A stretch of 64,000 bases of DNA from Andreprevotia chitinilytica DSM 18519 (lineage in GTDB: Bacteria; Pseudomonadota; Gammaproteobacteria; Burkholderiales; Chitinibacteraceae): the NCBI RefSeq assembly GCF_000711875.1, contig NZ_JONM01000002.1:252769-316768 (forward strand), in the 5' to 3' direction. Positions 32,354 to 41,581 of this stretch are shown here, piece by piece. Every line of letters begins with the position of its first letter. The first letter of the stretch is position 1. A model generated the notes under the pieces. The model did not search any database and was not told where the DNA came from. It worked only from the letters and a program-made list of their open reading frames with translations. The position numbers and the translations under genes were made by a program.

Positions 32354-32571
32354 TTCTGTTGTCTCCTGATACTGGTACGACTTTTACAAGTTGATCCCGC
32401 CGGGCTTGAGCCTGCATGCGGGACGATGTCGTGATACGAACCAAATACGTGTGACTTGAGACTGCTTGGTAAGGGACTTTCGATAGGCGACCTCCTGGTT
32501 GTGGCAAAACACATCAGTCGTGGTACTAGCCAAAGCAAAGTGTTCCTGTAGAGCTGCTTGCGATTTTTGTT

Positions 32572-32708
32572 CCCTCTCACATCCCGTGCGAGGCTTTTAA
32601 CCTTGTTCAGGGAAAGTGGGAGAGGGTTAGGGAGAGGGTGTTGAAAAGGGCGCTGAACTTGGCACGACCCTCACCCCCGACCCCTCTCCCACAAGTGGGC
32701 GAGGGGAG
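32572..32708. repeat. Family A palindromic element
   Basis: TCCCTCTCACATCCCGTG, the nested GGCTTTTAACC, CCCTGAACAAGG complement, GGGAGAGGGTTAGGGAGAGGG and the closing CCCCTCTCCCACAAGTGGGC form the standard family layout. It fills most of the gap between the first galactanase gene and the LacI gene; the rest (32354-32571) shows only the galactanase ribosome site and short unassigned repeats. Confidence 0.8.
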
Positions 32709-32729
32709 TTGTGTGCTTTCATTGGCCGC

Positions 32730-33752
32730 TCAAAAACTCGCCGGCCCGCTCGAAGACCGCACAACCAGTCGCGGCACGGATGTCACCAGCATCGGTGGCT
32801 GCCCGGTGCGCGGCGTGCCCTTGATCAGACTCAACAACAGATTGACGGCCATCTCGGCGGCTTCCTGCGTCGGCACGGCCACCGTGCTCAGGGCCGGGCG
32901 GATTTGCCGCGCCAGCTGGATATCGGTAATCCCGATCACCGATAGATCGGTCGGCACTTTCAAACCCAGATCCACCGCCGTCTGCAGCACGCCCAGCGCC
33001 GGCAAATCGTTGGTGACGAAGATGGCGGATAGCTTCTTGGGCCCGGTCAGCAAGCGCTCGGCGGCGTCGTGGCCGGCTTCGATGGTGTCGTGACCAAAAC
33101 AGGTGTGCTCGGCCACATCGGTCACGCCGGCTCGCGCCATGGCGTCGCAGAAACCGCGATAGCGCCAGATGTGGTTGCCATTGCGTTCACTACCGACAAT
33201 CGCGCCGACATGGCGGTGGCCCAGTTCCAGCAAGTGCTCGGCCGCGATTTCGCCGGCGCGGTAGAAGTCCACCGCGATGGAGGGCAGCTCTGGCGGTTGC
33301 TCTGGGCGCTCCCACATGCACAACACGATCGACGTGCCGCGTTTTTCTGCCGCCAGCAGTACATCCTGCTCGACGAAATCCGCATTCATCACCAGCACGC
33401 CATGCGCCAGCGATCCGCCTACTTCGTCCAGATAGGCACGTTCCAGCGCCGGGTCGTCATTGGTGTTGCAGACAATCAGGAAGTAACCCTGCTTGCGCGC
33501 CGCTTGTTCTGCTGCCAGCGCGAATTGCGGATAGAACGGGTTGGCGATGCTCGACACCACCAGTGCCAAGGTGAGCGGACGCCCTTCGGCCAGCGCGCGC
33601 GCCGTGAGGTTGGGGCGATAGCCCAGCTCCTCGACGATTGCCAGCACGCGGCGACGCGTTTCCTCGCCCACCTTGCCGCGACCGCGCAGCACGTTGGAGA
33701 CGGTTGCCGTTGTTACGCCCGCCTGGCGGGCTACTTCTGCGAGTGTCGTCAT
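32730..33752 (-). CDS. LacI-family transcriptional repressor (galactan cluster)
   Basis: A 340-residue LacI/GalR regulator. The N-terminal helix-turn-helix is TTLAEVARQAGVTTATVSNVLRG with hinge helix PNLTARALAEG, followed by a periplasmic-binding-protein-like sugar domain (VVSSIANPFYPQFALAAEQAA, IFVTNDLPALGVLQTAVDLG, VIGITDIQLARQIRPALSTV). The ATG at 33752 matches the usual MTTLAEVA start; a TTG seven codons upstream is less likely. It is divergent from the GH35-transporter operon, and near-perfect LacI-type palindromes sit in between. It is a close paralogue of the regulator at 44.8 kb. The inducer is probably galactose or galactobiose (inference). Confidence 0.93.
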   Translation of the reverse strand: MTTLAEVARQAGVTTATVSNVLRGRGKVGEETRRRVLAIVEELGYRPNLTARALAEGRPLTLALVVSSIANPFYPQFALAAEQAARKQGYFLIVCNTNDDPALERAYLDEVGGSLAHGVLVMNADFVEQDVLLAAEKRGTSIVLCMWERPEQPPELPSIAVDFYRAGEIAAEHLLELGHRHVGAIVGSERNGNHIWRYRGFCDAMARAGVTDVAEHTCFGHDTIEAGHDAAERLLTGPKKLSAIFVTNDLPALGVLQTAVDLGLKVPTDLSVIGITDIQLARQIRPALSTVAVPTQEAAEMAVNLLLSLIKGTPRTGQPPMLVTSVPRLVVRSSSGPASF

Positions 33753-33801
33753 TGTTGATGTGTGAATGCCCAATTCTTGTTGCGTTGCACCAAAGAGGTG
33801 C

Positions 33802-33819
33802 GGATTAAACGCTTAATCC
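33802..33819. promoter_or_regulatory. LacI-type operator upstream of the lacI gene
   Basis: GGATTAAACGCTTAATCC is an 18-base near-perfect palindrome with the central CG typical of LacI/GalR operators. It lies about 50 bases before the regulator start and probably mediates autoregulation. Confidence 0.7.
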
Positions 33820-34070
33820 ATCAAAGCAAACTGCCGAAAGAATGTCAATAGTTACGTTATTGCGTAGAATCGACTACAGGTGACGGAAATGTGACACCTG
33901 TTTCCACCGTGTTTACCCGCCATGCCACCGTTCATCCGCCCAGTGTGGCGCTCGATCTGGCCTGTAACTGGCATAAATTGGCGCACAAACACGCATCCCG
34001 GCACAGTTCTGGTGCTGTGTAGGTATTTACCCTTATTGCGATATCCCTTGGGCATTGAGAAATTGAATGT

Positions 34071-34110
34071 AGGTAAACCGCTTAACCTACAAATTTAAGC
34101 GGTTAAATTT
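34071..34110. promoter_or_regulatory. Two LacI-type operators before the GH35 operon
   Basis: AGGTAAACCGCTTAACCT (34071-34088) and AATTTAAGCGGTTAAATT (34092-34109) are adjacent 18-base palindromes sharing the TTAA-GCGG/CCGC-TTAA core. Their centres are 21 bases apart, so two repressor dimers could sit on the same DNA face. The 467-base gap between the divergent genes holds these three sites and AT-rich promoter DNA. Confidence 0.7.
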
Positions 34111-34219
34111 TCTTGTAAGCCGGTGTGGACGACAGCAAGACAACGCGATTTGCCATTTGGGCCTATCGCCAAACTGGAAGGCCGCACCGGCAGACTACAA
34201 AACCGGAACCCACAGGCTA

Positions 34220-36709
34220 GTGAGCACCCCCGTGACTACCCCGCAGACCTCTACATCCACGATCCGGCTGACTCTGCCAGTGAGCGTCGCCGAACCGGAA
34301 ACCGGCTTCCTGGCGCAACACTGGAACACCGGCCCGCGCGGCACGCTCACCGTCAACAGCCGCTATCTCGAGCGGGATGGCCAGCCGTGGCTGCCGATCA
34401 TGGGTGAGTTCCACTATTCGCGTTACCCGGCGGACGAGTGGGAAGCCGAGCTGCGCAAGATGAAGGCGGGCGGCGTGCAGATCGTCGCCAGTTATGTGTT
34501 CTGGAATCATCACGAAGAAAACACCGGCCAGTTCGATTGGCAAGGCAACAAGGATTTGCGCCGGTTCGTGCAGCTGGTCGATCAGGTTGGCTTGTTGTTC
34601 TCGTTGCGCGTTGGCCCGTGGGTGCATGCTGAAGCGCGCAATGGCGGCTTTCCGGATTGGCTGCTGCAATTGCCACAACTGCGTTGCAATGCCGCTGACT
34701 ACCTCGCGCACGTCACGCGCTTCTATGGCGAGATCGGCCAGCAGGTCGATGGCCTGATGTGGCAAGCGGGCGGCCCGGTGGTGACGGTGCAGCTGGAAAA
34801 CGAATACGACCGCACCGGCCCGAACTGTGGCGCGGAGCATATTGCGGCGCTCAAGCAGATCGCCATCGAAGCCGGCCTCAAGGTGCCGTTCTATACCGTA
34901 ACCGGCTGGCCGACACTGGATATTCCGCCGCGTGAGGTGATCCCGGTCTCGGGCGCGTATGCAGATGGTTTCTGGAGTGGCGAAACCGGCCCGCTGCCCG
35001 CGTCCGGCGTGTTCCTCTTTAATACCGACCGTGCGATTGGCGAGATGGGCAATGTTGGCGGCACGCCCGCCAGCGGCCAGATTGATAAGCGCCATTACCC
35101 GTTCTTCCTGGCTGAAGCGGGTGGTGGCATGCATATGTCTTATCACCGTCGCCCGGTGGTCACTGCTGACGACGTGACCGCCACGGCGCTGACCCAGCTC
35201 GGCTCGGGCGCGAATCTGTACGGCTATTACATGTATCACGGCGGCACCAATCCGGTGGGCGAGCATGGCTGGCTCAACGAAACGCAAGACACCGGCTACC
35301 CCAACGATGTACCGCAGCTCGGTTACGACTTCCACGCGCCGCTGGGCCAATACGGCCAGGTACGGACGTCGTTCGGCCGGCTGGCGACGCTGCATCATTT
35401 CGTTGCCGCCTATGGCGCATCGCTGGCGACGATGGATGCCAAGCTGCGCGACGATGCGCCAATCGATCCGGCCGACAAGACGCGCCTGCGGGTATGCGGT
35501 CGCGGCGATGGCACGAGCGGCTTCGTGTTCGTCAACAATCATGTTCGCCATCATCCGATGCCCCTGTTTGCCGGCGTGCAGCTGCAAGTCGAATTGGCCG
35601 ACCAGACCATCGCCATCCCGGCGCAACCGGTCGATGTGCCGGCCGGCGCGTTCTTCATCTGGCCGGTCATGCAGCGCCTGGGCGGTGTGGTGTTGCGTTA
35701 TGCCACCGCGCAACCGCTGACGCGTTTTGCCGATGCCGCTGGTACGTGCGCCGTCTACTTCGCCACTTCCAATATCCCGGTCGAATTCTGTTTCGATGCC
35801 GATTCGGTTGCCGCCGTGGAAGCAGCATCGTCGTCGGTGCTGGTCGAGGAGAGCGTCATCACCATCCGGCATTCGACAGGTGACGAGGCTGGCTGTTTCT
35901 CCCTCACCGATCACGCCGGTCAGCGGCATACGGTGATCGTGTTATCGCAGCAGATCGCCGAGCGCTGTACACCGATCAAATTGCACGGCCGCTGGCGTTT
36001 GGCCTGGGGCCAGTCGGGCAGTCTGTATCAGGAGGGCGAGGCGCTGGTGGTTGGTGCCGGCAGTGACGGCATGGCGCGGGTCGCGATTTATCCGGCTGAT
36101 GATTTACACGGCGGCGAGGCGAACGGGCAGGGCGCATTCACGCTGTTCTCCCAAACCGTGTCGGCGGCAGCGCCGGTGAAAGTGGCGACCACCTTGTTGC
36201 GGCTGGCCACCCCGCAGCCGCTGCGTTTCGGCCCGCCGATTTCCTGGCGCAAAGCCCCGGTGCCGACCGCGCCGGATGACGCGATCTACCAGCACGCTGG
36301 CGTCTGGCGCATCAGTTTGCCGAACGACATCGACCCGGCTGCCGGCCGGCTGCTGCTGCAGATCGACTATGCCGGCGATGCCGCGCGTCTGTACGCCGAT
36401 GGCGTGTTGATCGACGACCAGTTTTACGACGGCGACGTCTTCGAGGTGGCCTTGGATCGCTTGTATCCGACCGGTGCTCAGGGCAAGCCGGTACTGGAAC
36501 TGCACATCCTGCCCACCCATCAGGACGCGCCCATTTTTATCGAATCCAGCGCGCAGGCAAAACTGGCCAAGGCCAGCGCCGGCGCGCATCTCAACAACGT
36601 GCAACTGGTGAGCCAGCGCACGGCACGGCTGGGCTTTGAACGCCAGCCCGCCGTGCCGGCCACCCAAGCCGAGCAATCCAGTCTGGAGACATCAACGTGG
36701 CGGGCGTAA
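34220..36709 (+). CDS. GH35 beta-galactosidase
   Basis: An 829-residue enzyme removing terminal beta-galactose from imported galacto-oligosaccharides. The catalytic TIM barrel has GEFHYSRYPADEWEAEL, SYVFWNHHEENTGQFDWQG, LRVGPWVHAEARNGGFPDWL, the acid/base Glu195 in VQLENEYDR and the candidate nucleophile Glu299 in FFLAEAGGG, followed by YYMYHGGTNP and beta-sandwich domains. No signal peptide is evident, so it is probably cytoplasmic. The GTG at 34220 is chosen because the upstream TTG-started extension is poor in family-like sequence; the true start is uncertain. It overlaps the ATPase gene by 13 bases. Confidence 0.9.
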   Translation: MSTPVTTPQTSTSTIRLTLPVSVAEPETGFLAQHWNTGPRGTLTVNSRYLERDGQPWLPIMGEFHYSRYPADEWEAELRKMKAGGVQIVASYVFWNHHEENTGQFDWQGNKDLRRFVQLVDQVGLLFSLRVGPWVHAEARNGGFPDWLLQLPQLRCNAADYLAHVTRFYGEIGQQVDGLMWQAGGPVVTVQLENEYDRTGPNCGAEHIAALKQIAIEAGLKVPFYTVTGWPTLDIPPREVIPVSGAYADGFWSGETGPLPASGVFLFNTDRAIGEMGNVGGTPASGQIDKRHYPFFLAEAGGGMHMSYHRRPVVTADDVTATALTQLGSGANLYGYYMYHGGTNPVGEHGWLNETQDTGYPNDVPQLGYDFHAPLGQYGQVRTSFGRLATLHHFVAAYGASLATMDAKLRDDAPIDPADKTRLRVCGRGDGTSGFVFVNNHVRHHPMPLFAGVQLQVELADQTIAIPAQPVDVPAGAFFIWPVMQRLGGVVLRYATAQPLTRFADAAGTCAVYFATSNIPVEFCFDADSVAAVEAASSSVLVEESVITIRHSTGDEAGCFSLTDHAGQRHTVIVLSQQIAERCTPIKLHGRWRLAWGQSGSLYQEGEALVVGAGSDGMARVAIYPADDLHGGEANGQGAFTLFSQTVSAAAPVKVATTLLRLATPQPLRFGPPISWRKAPVPTAPDDAIYQHAGVWRISLPNDIDPAAGRLLLQIDYAGDAARLYADGVLIDDQFYDGDVFEVALDRLYPTGAQGKPVLELHILPTHQDAPIFIESSAQAKLAKASAGAHLNNVQLVSQRTARLGFERQPAVPATQAEQSSLETSTWRA

Positions 36710-37821
36710 CGCTTAAGAATGTATGCAAATCCTATGACAGCGTTCAGGTCATCAACGACGTCTCGCTAGAGATCGCCGATGGTGAATTCTGTGTATTCGT
36801 CGGCCCCAGCGGCTGCGGCAAATCCACGCTGCTGCGCATGATCGCCGGGCTGGAAGACATCACCACCGGTGACATGAAGATCGGCGGCCGGCGTGTGAAC
36901 GAGCTGGCCCCGTCCGAGCGCAACGTGTCGATGGTGTTCCAGAGCTATGCGCTGTATCCGCACATGGATGTGGCGCAGAACATGGCGTTCGGCCTCAAGC
37001 TGGCCGGTGTTTCCAAAGAAGACATCCAGTCTCGCGTGGCCGGCATCGCCAGCATGTTGCAGATCGACCGCTTCCTGAAACGCAAGCCGCGCGCCTTGTC
37101 CGGCGGGCAGCGCCAGCGGGTCGCCATCGGCCGTGCCTTGGTGCGCGATCCGGAAGTGTTCCTGTTCGACGAACCGCTCTCCAATCTGGATGCCGCCCTG
37201 CGTACGCAGACCCGGGTCGAAATCGCCCGGCTGCACAAGGAATACGCCAAGGCCAGCACCATCTACGTGACCCACGATCAGGTCGAAGCGATGACGCTGG
37301 CGGACAAGATCGTGCTGCTCAATACCGGGGCCGACGTCGCCAAATACGGCAGCGTGGCGCAGATCGGCTCGCCGCTCGAACTCTACGAGCGCCCTGGCAG
37401 CGTGTTCGTCGCCGGCTTCCTCGGTTCGCCCAAGATGAATTTCCTCGACGGCACGGTGGATGCCGTGACCGCCGCCGGTGTGCAGATCAAGACGCGTGAT
37501 GGCTTCCTGCTGCGCGCCAATGTGCAGGCAAAAGACGTGGCCATCGGTGACAAGGTGCAGCTCGGCGTGCGCCCGGAGCATGTCGAACATGCCACGACCG
37601 CCACCGGCAACAACGTCATGCAACGCACCATCCAGTGGGTCGAGCATCTGGGCGATTGCACCTACGCCTATCTGGAAGGCGACCGCTCGGTGCCCATGAT
37701 CGTGCGCTTGCATGCCTCCAGCCGCGTGGCGGCGGGCGAGGTGATGAGCATTCATGTGCCGATGGGCAATGCGCATGTGTTCCGTGAGGACGGGCGCGCT
37801 TTGCCGCGGTTGTGGGGTTGA
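36697..37821 (+). CDS. Sugar ABC transporter ATPase (MalK/UgpC/MsmX type)
   Basis: A 374-residue ATPase that powers the oligosaccharide importer encoded downstream. Walker A is GPSGCGKST, the Q-loop FQSYALYPHM, the signature LSGGQRQRVAIGRAL, Walker B VFLFDEPLSNLDA and the switch VTHDQVEAMTLADK. The C-terminal TOBE/regulatory domain (VQLGVRPEHVEH, GNNVMQRTIQWVEHLG) is characteristic of CUT1 ATPases. The start is GTG at 36697, inside the GH35 3' end, with CTGGAGA as ribosome site. Having the ATPase directly behind GH35 and before malE/F/G homologues fixes its role in galactoside uptake. Confidence 0.95.
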   Translation: MAGVTLKNVCKSYDSVQVINDVSLEIADGEFCVFVGPSGCGKSTLLRMIAGLEDITTGDMKIGGRRVNELAPSERNVSMVFQSYALYPHMDVAQNMAFGLKLAGVSKEDIQSRVAGIASMLQIDRFLKRKPRALSGGQRQRVAIGRALVRDPEVFLFDEPLSNLDAALRTQTRVEIARLHKEYAKASTIYVTHDQVEAMTLADKIVLLNTGADVAKYGSVAQIGSPLELYERPGSVFVAGFLGSPKMNFLDGTVDAVTAAGVQIKTRDGFLLRANVQAKDVAIGDKVQLGVRPEHVEHATTATGNNVMQRTIQWVEHLGDCTYAYLEGDRSVPMIVRLHASSRVAAGEVMSIHVPMGNAHVFREDGRALPRLWG

Positions 37822-37863
37822 GGAACGGCTCACGATTTTGCACGTAGCCGTAAGGGCTGTTGT

Positions 37864-37978
37864 TCCCCCTTTTCGAAGGGGGGCTAGGGGGGATTTCTGC
37901 GTCATCTCAATAGTCGCTGACATCGAAATTTGATGCGGCGTCGAAATCCCCCCTAACCCCCCTTCGTGGAAGGGGGGA
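37864..37978. repeat. Family B element, subtype 2 (first copy)
   Basis: CCCCCTTTTCGAAGGGGGGC...GGGGGGATTTC at the left and GAAATCCCCCCTAACCCC with CTTCGTGGAAGGGGGG at the right form a hairpin. Its inner AAATTTGATGCGGCGTCG is shared with the copy at 48.6 kb in the same orientation. It lies between the ATPase and binding-protein genes and might tune their relative expression. Confidence 0.85.
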
Positions 37979-38096
37979 ATGGCCGCAGTGGAAGTTTTTA
38001 GAAACTGAATTCGGGAGTTTGCAGACTCCCGACCATTACCCGGCGCGCGTGCAGCCACCGGGATATTCATGTAGCAACAGGAGAGGGGTCGTTTAA

Positions 38097-39308
38097 ATGG
38101 CAAACACTGTGAATGGTTTTCGGCTGACTGGCTTAGGCGCGTTAGTCGTCGCTGGCATGTTGAGCGTGCAGGCTCACGCGGCCGAGCCGGGCAAACTGGT
38201 GATCTGGATCAATGGCGATAAGGGCTATGACGGCATCCAGAAGATCGCCGAGAAATTCACCAAGGACACCGGCATCCCGGTCAAGGTCGAGCACCCGGAA
38301 GATGCCATCGCCAAGTTCGAGCAATCGTCCGCCGCCGGCAAAGGCCCGGACATCTGGATCTGGCCGCATGACCCGGCTGGCAACTGGATTTCCGGTGGCC
38401 TGATCACCCCGGTGACGCCCTCGAAGAAGACTATCGACAGCATCGACCCGCTAGCCTGGAAAGCCTGGACCATCGGCGGCAAGACTTGGGGTTACCCGCT
38501 GTCGATCGAAGCCGTGGCGCTGCTGTACAACAAGGACATGGTGCCGACTCCGCCCAAGAGCTTTGACGACGTGCTGGCGCTGGACAAGAAGCTGGCTGCG
38601 CAAGGCAAGCACGCCATCATGTGGAACTTCACCGAAATCTATTACTCGTGGGCGCTGCTCGGTGCCAACGGCGGTTACGTGTTCAAGCGCAATCCGGATG
38701 GCTCGTATAACTCCAGCGACACGGGCGTGAACAACAAGGGTGCTGTGCAAGGCGCAGAAGCGATCCAGAAGCTGATCGCGGCCGGTGCAATGCCGAAAAC
38801 CGCTACCTATGGCGAAGCGGAAGCCGCCATGAACGAGCGCCGCACCGCCATGACCATCAACGGCCCGTGGGCGTGGAACAACCTGAAGAAGAGCAAGATC
38901 AACTTCGGCGTTGCCCCCATCCCCGGCTTCGGCGGCAAGCAAGGCGCGCCGTTCGTGGGCGTGCTTGGCGCAATGGTCGCCAGCGCCAGCCCGAACAAGC
39001 CGCTGGCTACCGAGTTCCTCGAAAACTACCTGCTGAGCATGGAAGGCCTGAAAGACATGAACGCCGCCGTGCCGCTGGGCGTGCCGGCCAACAAGGCCTT
39101 CTACAACGAGCTGAAGAATGACCCGCTGATCGAAGGCACCATGGCCGCCGCCCGCGCCGGCACGCCAATGCCAAGCGCCCCGGAAATGCCGCGCTTCTGG
39201 ACGGCGATGAAGGCCGCGTTGGAGAACATCACCCAAGGTCGTGAAAGCGTACAGGCTGGCCTGGATCGCGCTGCGAAGCGGATCAAGGGTGAGCAGAAGA
39301 GCGAGTAA
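38097..39308 (+). CDS. Oligosaccharide-binding periplasmic protein (MalE type)
   Basis: A 403-residue family 1 solute-binding protein with a signal peptide (ending MLSVQAHAAEPG). Landmarks of MalE are KLVIWINGDKGYDGIQKIAEKFTKDTGIPVKVEHP, AAGKGPDIWIWPHD, YPLSIEAVALLYNKDMVPTPP, NERRTAMTINGPWAWNNLKKS and AEFLENYLL-like TEFLENYLLSMEGLK. It captures galacto-oligosaccharides in this context and maltose-like sugars in the family at large. The ribosome site AGGAGAGG precedes the ATG. It is separated from the permeases by three tandem repeat elements. Confidence 0.93.
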   Translation: MANTVNGFRLTGLGALVVAGMLSVQAHAAEPGKLVIWINGDKGYDGIQKIAEKFTKDTGIPVKVEHPEDAIAKFEQSSAAGKGPDIWIWPHDPAGNWISGGLITPVTPSKKTIDSIDPLAWKAWTIGGKTWGYPLSIEAVALLYNKDMVPTPPKSFDDVLALDKKLAAQGKHAIMWNFTEIYYSWALLGANGGYVFKRNPDGSYNSSDTGVNNKGAVQGAEAIQKLIAAGAMPKTATYGEAEAAMNERRTAMTINGPWAWNNLKKSKINFGVAPIPGFGGKQGAPFVGVLGAMVASASPNKPLATEFLENYLLSMEGLKDMNAAVPLGVPANKAFYNELKNDPLIEGTMAAARAGTPMPSAPEMPRFWTAMKAALENITQGRESVQAGLDRAAKRIKGEQKSE

Positions 39309-39321
39309 GGGCAGTTCTCGT

Positions 39322-39760
39322 CCCCTCGCCCATCCCGTGCAAGGCTTTTAGCCTTGTTCAGGGAAAGTGGGAGAGGGCTAGGGAGAGGGTAGGGAGTAGG
39401 ATGATGTTCTTGCCGGCACCCTCACCCCCGGCCCCTCTCCCACAAGTGTGAGAGGGGAGATGAGTGCGCCGCTTTTCGTCCCCTCGCCCATCCCGTGCAA
39501 GGCTACAAAGTTGGGAGAGGGCTAGGGAGAGGGTAGGGAGTAGGACGATGTCCTTGCCAGCACCCTCACCCCCGGCCCCTCTCCCACAAGTGTGAGAGGG
39601 GAGATGAGTGCGCCGCTTTTCGTCCCCTCGCCCATCCCGTGCAAGGCTTTTAGCCTTGTTCAGGGAAAGTGGGAGAGGGCTAGGGAGAGGGTAGGGAGAA
39701 GGAAGATGTACTTGCCAGCACCCTCACCCCCGGCCCCTCTCCCGTAAACGGGCGAGGGGA
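39322..39760. repeat. Three tandem family A elements
   Basis: Units 39322-39459, about 39480-39602 and 39623-39760 repeat the layout CCCCTCGCCCATCCCGTG, AAGGCTTTTAGCCTT, GGGAGAGGGCTAGGGAGAGGG, then CACCCTCACCCCCGGCCCC and CTCTCCCACAAG. Unit 2 lacks most of the AAGGCTTTTAGCCTTGTTC block. The third unit ends with GTAAACGGGCGAGGGG. They fill the 569 bases between the binding protein and permease genes. Confidence 0.9.
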
Positions 39761-39877
39761 GATTGAGCCCTTCATGGGGGCTGCACCAAACGCTATAAGG
39801 GCAGCTTCTAAACAAGCTGCCCACCACCCGATTCCCTTTCCCGCGCATGGGCAAGGGTCAGGGAAATGGGAGATGAA

Positions 39878-41539
39878 ATGACCGCAAGAGATTCAGAAAA
39901 GCTGCTGAAAAAGGCGGCTGGTAAACCGACCCGCTACGGGTTCGAGTCGACCGCTACAGATAAGGCGTTGGCACCATCCATGAAACGTTCGTACATGCAC
40001 TATGCACTGGCCATCCTGGGCTGTATCACGCTGATGGCCGGCCTGGAGCTGGTGACGCTGCTCTACACCGCGCACCAGCCGATTTACGCCGCCGTGACGA
40101 TGGTATTGCTGGCGATCACCACATATATCTATGTATCGCCCCGGCTTTACGCCTACCGCTACGTGGTGCCCGGCGTGATGGGCGTGCTCATCTTCATCGT
40201 GTTCCCGATGCTGTATACGCTCGGGATCAGCTTTACCAATTACAGCTCCCGGCACTTGCTGGCCCAGCCGCGCGCGGCCGAGGTGTTGCTGCAGAAAAGC
40301 ACGGCCGGCGATGCCAGTCTCGACCTCAAGCTGTATGCCGTCGGGTCGCAATATCGCCTGCAATTCTCTGATGACAACGGCTCCAGCTTTGTCTCGAAGC
40401 CGGTCGATCTGCCGCTAGGCAACGATGTCGATCATGACTTGAACCGCTCCATCCACGCCGGCCCGGTCAGCGTGATCCTGCAACCCACGCCAAAGAGCGC
40501 GCCATTGACGGGCGAGCCGCTGCCGCTCAAGGAGCTGATCAAGCGTCAGGCTGGCTTGAAGCAGGTGGTGGCGGTGCTGCCGGATGGCACCGAGTTGCGC
40601 CAGAGCAGCTTCACGCGTTTTGCCCAGACCAAGCCGGCGTATCGCGCCAACCGCGACGGCACGCTGACCGACAACGCCGATGGCTCGCTGATCAAGCCGA
40701 ACCCGAACAGCGGCTATTACGAACATGCCGATGGCAAACCGCTGGAGCCGGGCTTCCGCAGCTTTGTCGGCTTCCAGAACTACTTCCGCATCTTTACCGA
40801 TCCGGCGTTCCACGAGCCCTTCCTGCGTATCTTTTCGTGGACGGTGACCTTTGCCGGCCTCAATACGCTGCTCACCTTCGCCATCGGCATCGTGCTGGCG
40901 GTGCTGCTGAACTGGGAGGCGCTGCGCTTCCGGGGCGTGTACCGGATGATGCTGTTCCTGCCGTACGCCATCCCGGCCTTCATCTCGATTCCGGTGTTCA
41001 AGGGCTTGTTCAACGAGAACCTGGGCGAGATCAACATGGTGATCGAGATGTTCTTCGGCACCCGCCCGAGCTGGTTCTCCGATCCGGTGCTCGCCAAGAG
41101 CATGGTGCTGATCGTGAACACCTGGCTGGCCTACCCGTACATGATGATCTTGTGCATGGGGCTGATCAAAGCGATCCCGGACGAACTCTACGAAGCCTCC
41201 GCGCTGGTCGGCGCCGGCCCGTTGACCAATTTCTTCAGCATCACCCTGCCGCTGATCCTGCGGCCGATGGCCCCGCTGCTGATCGCGTCATTCGCCTTCA
41301 ACTTCAACAACCTCACGCTGATCACGCTGCTGACCGGCGGCTCGCCCGACTTCCTCGATACGCAAGTGCCAGCGGGGGCGACCGATCTGCTGGTGTCGTA
41401 CACCTACCGCATCGCCTTCCAGGATTCGGGGCAGAACTACGCGCTGGCCTGCGCCATCTCGTCGATCGTGTTCCTGATCGTCGCCGCGCTGGCCGTCATC
41501 AACCTGCGCCTGTTCAAGGTCAACAGCCAGCACGCGTAA
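39878..41539 (+). CDS. Sugar ABC transporter permease (MalF type)
   Basis: A 553-residue inner-membrane permease. It has three N-terminal membrane segments, a large periplasmic domain (about residues 115-290) as in MalF, and then five more segments with the EAA loop EASALVGAGPLTNFFSITLPLILRPMAP that contacts the ATPase. The ATG at 39878 is preferred because GGGAGAT is a well-placed ribosome site; the frame opens four codons earlier. It works as a heterodimer with the next gene, which starts 42 bases downstream. Confidence 0.94.
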   Translation: MTARDSEKLLKKAAGKPTRYGFESTATDKALAPSMKRSYMHYALAILGCITLMAGLELVTLLYTAHQPIYAAVTMVLLAITTYIYVSPRLYAYRYVVPGVMGVLIFIVFPMLYTLGISFTNYSSRHLLAQPRAAEVLLQKSTAGDASLDLKLYAVGSQYRLQFSDDNGSSFVSKPVDLPLGNDVDHDLNRSIHAGPVSVILQPTPKSAPLTGEPLPLKELIKRQAGLKQVVAVLPDGTELRQSSFTRFAQTKPAYRANRDGTLTDNADGSLIKPNPNSGYYEHADGKPLEPGFRSFVGFQNYFRIFTDPAFHEPFLRIFSWTVTFAGLNTLLTFAIGIVLAVLLNWEALRFRGVYRMMLFLPYAIPAFISIPVFKGLFNENLGEINMVIEMFFGTRPSWFSDPVLAKSMVLIVNTWLAYPYMMILCMGLIKAIPDELYEASALVGAGPLTNFFSITLPLILRPMAPLLIASFAFNFNNLTLITLLTGGSPDFLDTQVPAGATDLLVSYTYRIAFQDSGQNYALACAISSIVFLIVAALAVINLRLFKVNSQHA

Positions 41540-41581
41540 TCGAAAGACGCGTAACCGAAGAGACATGGGGAGCATCCAGAC

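Noticed and set aside
39322-39760. CRISPR array
   Set aside because: The three units are long, palindromic and nearly identical throughout, with no unique spacers, and similar single copies occur elsewhere.
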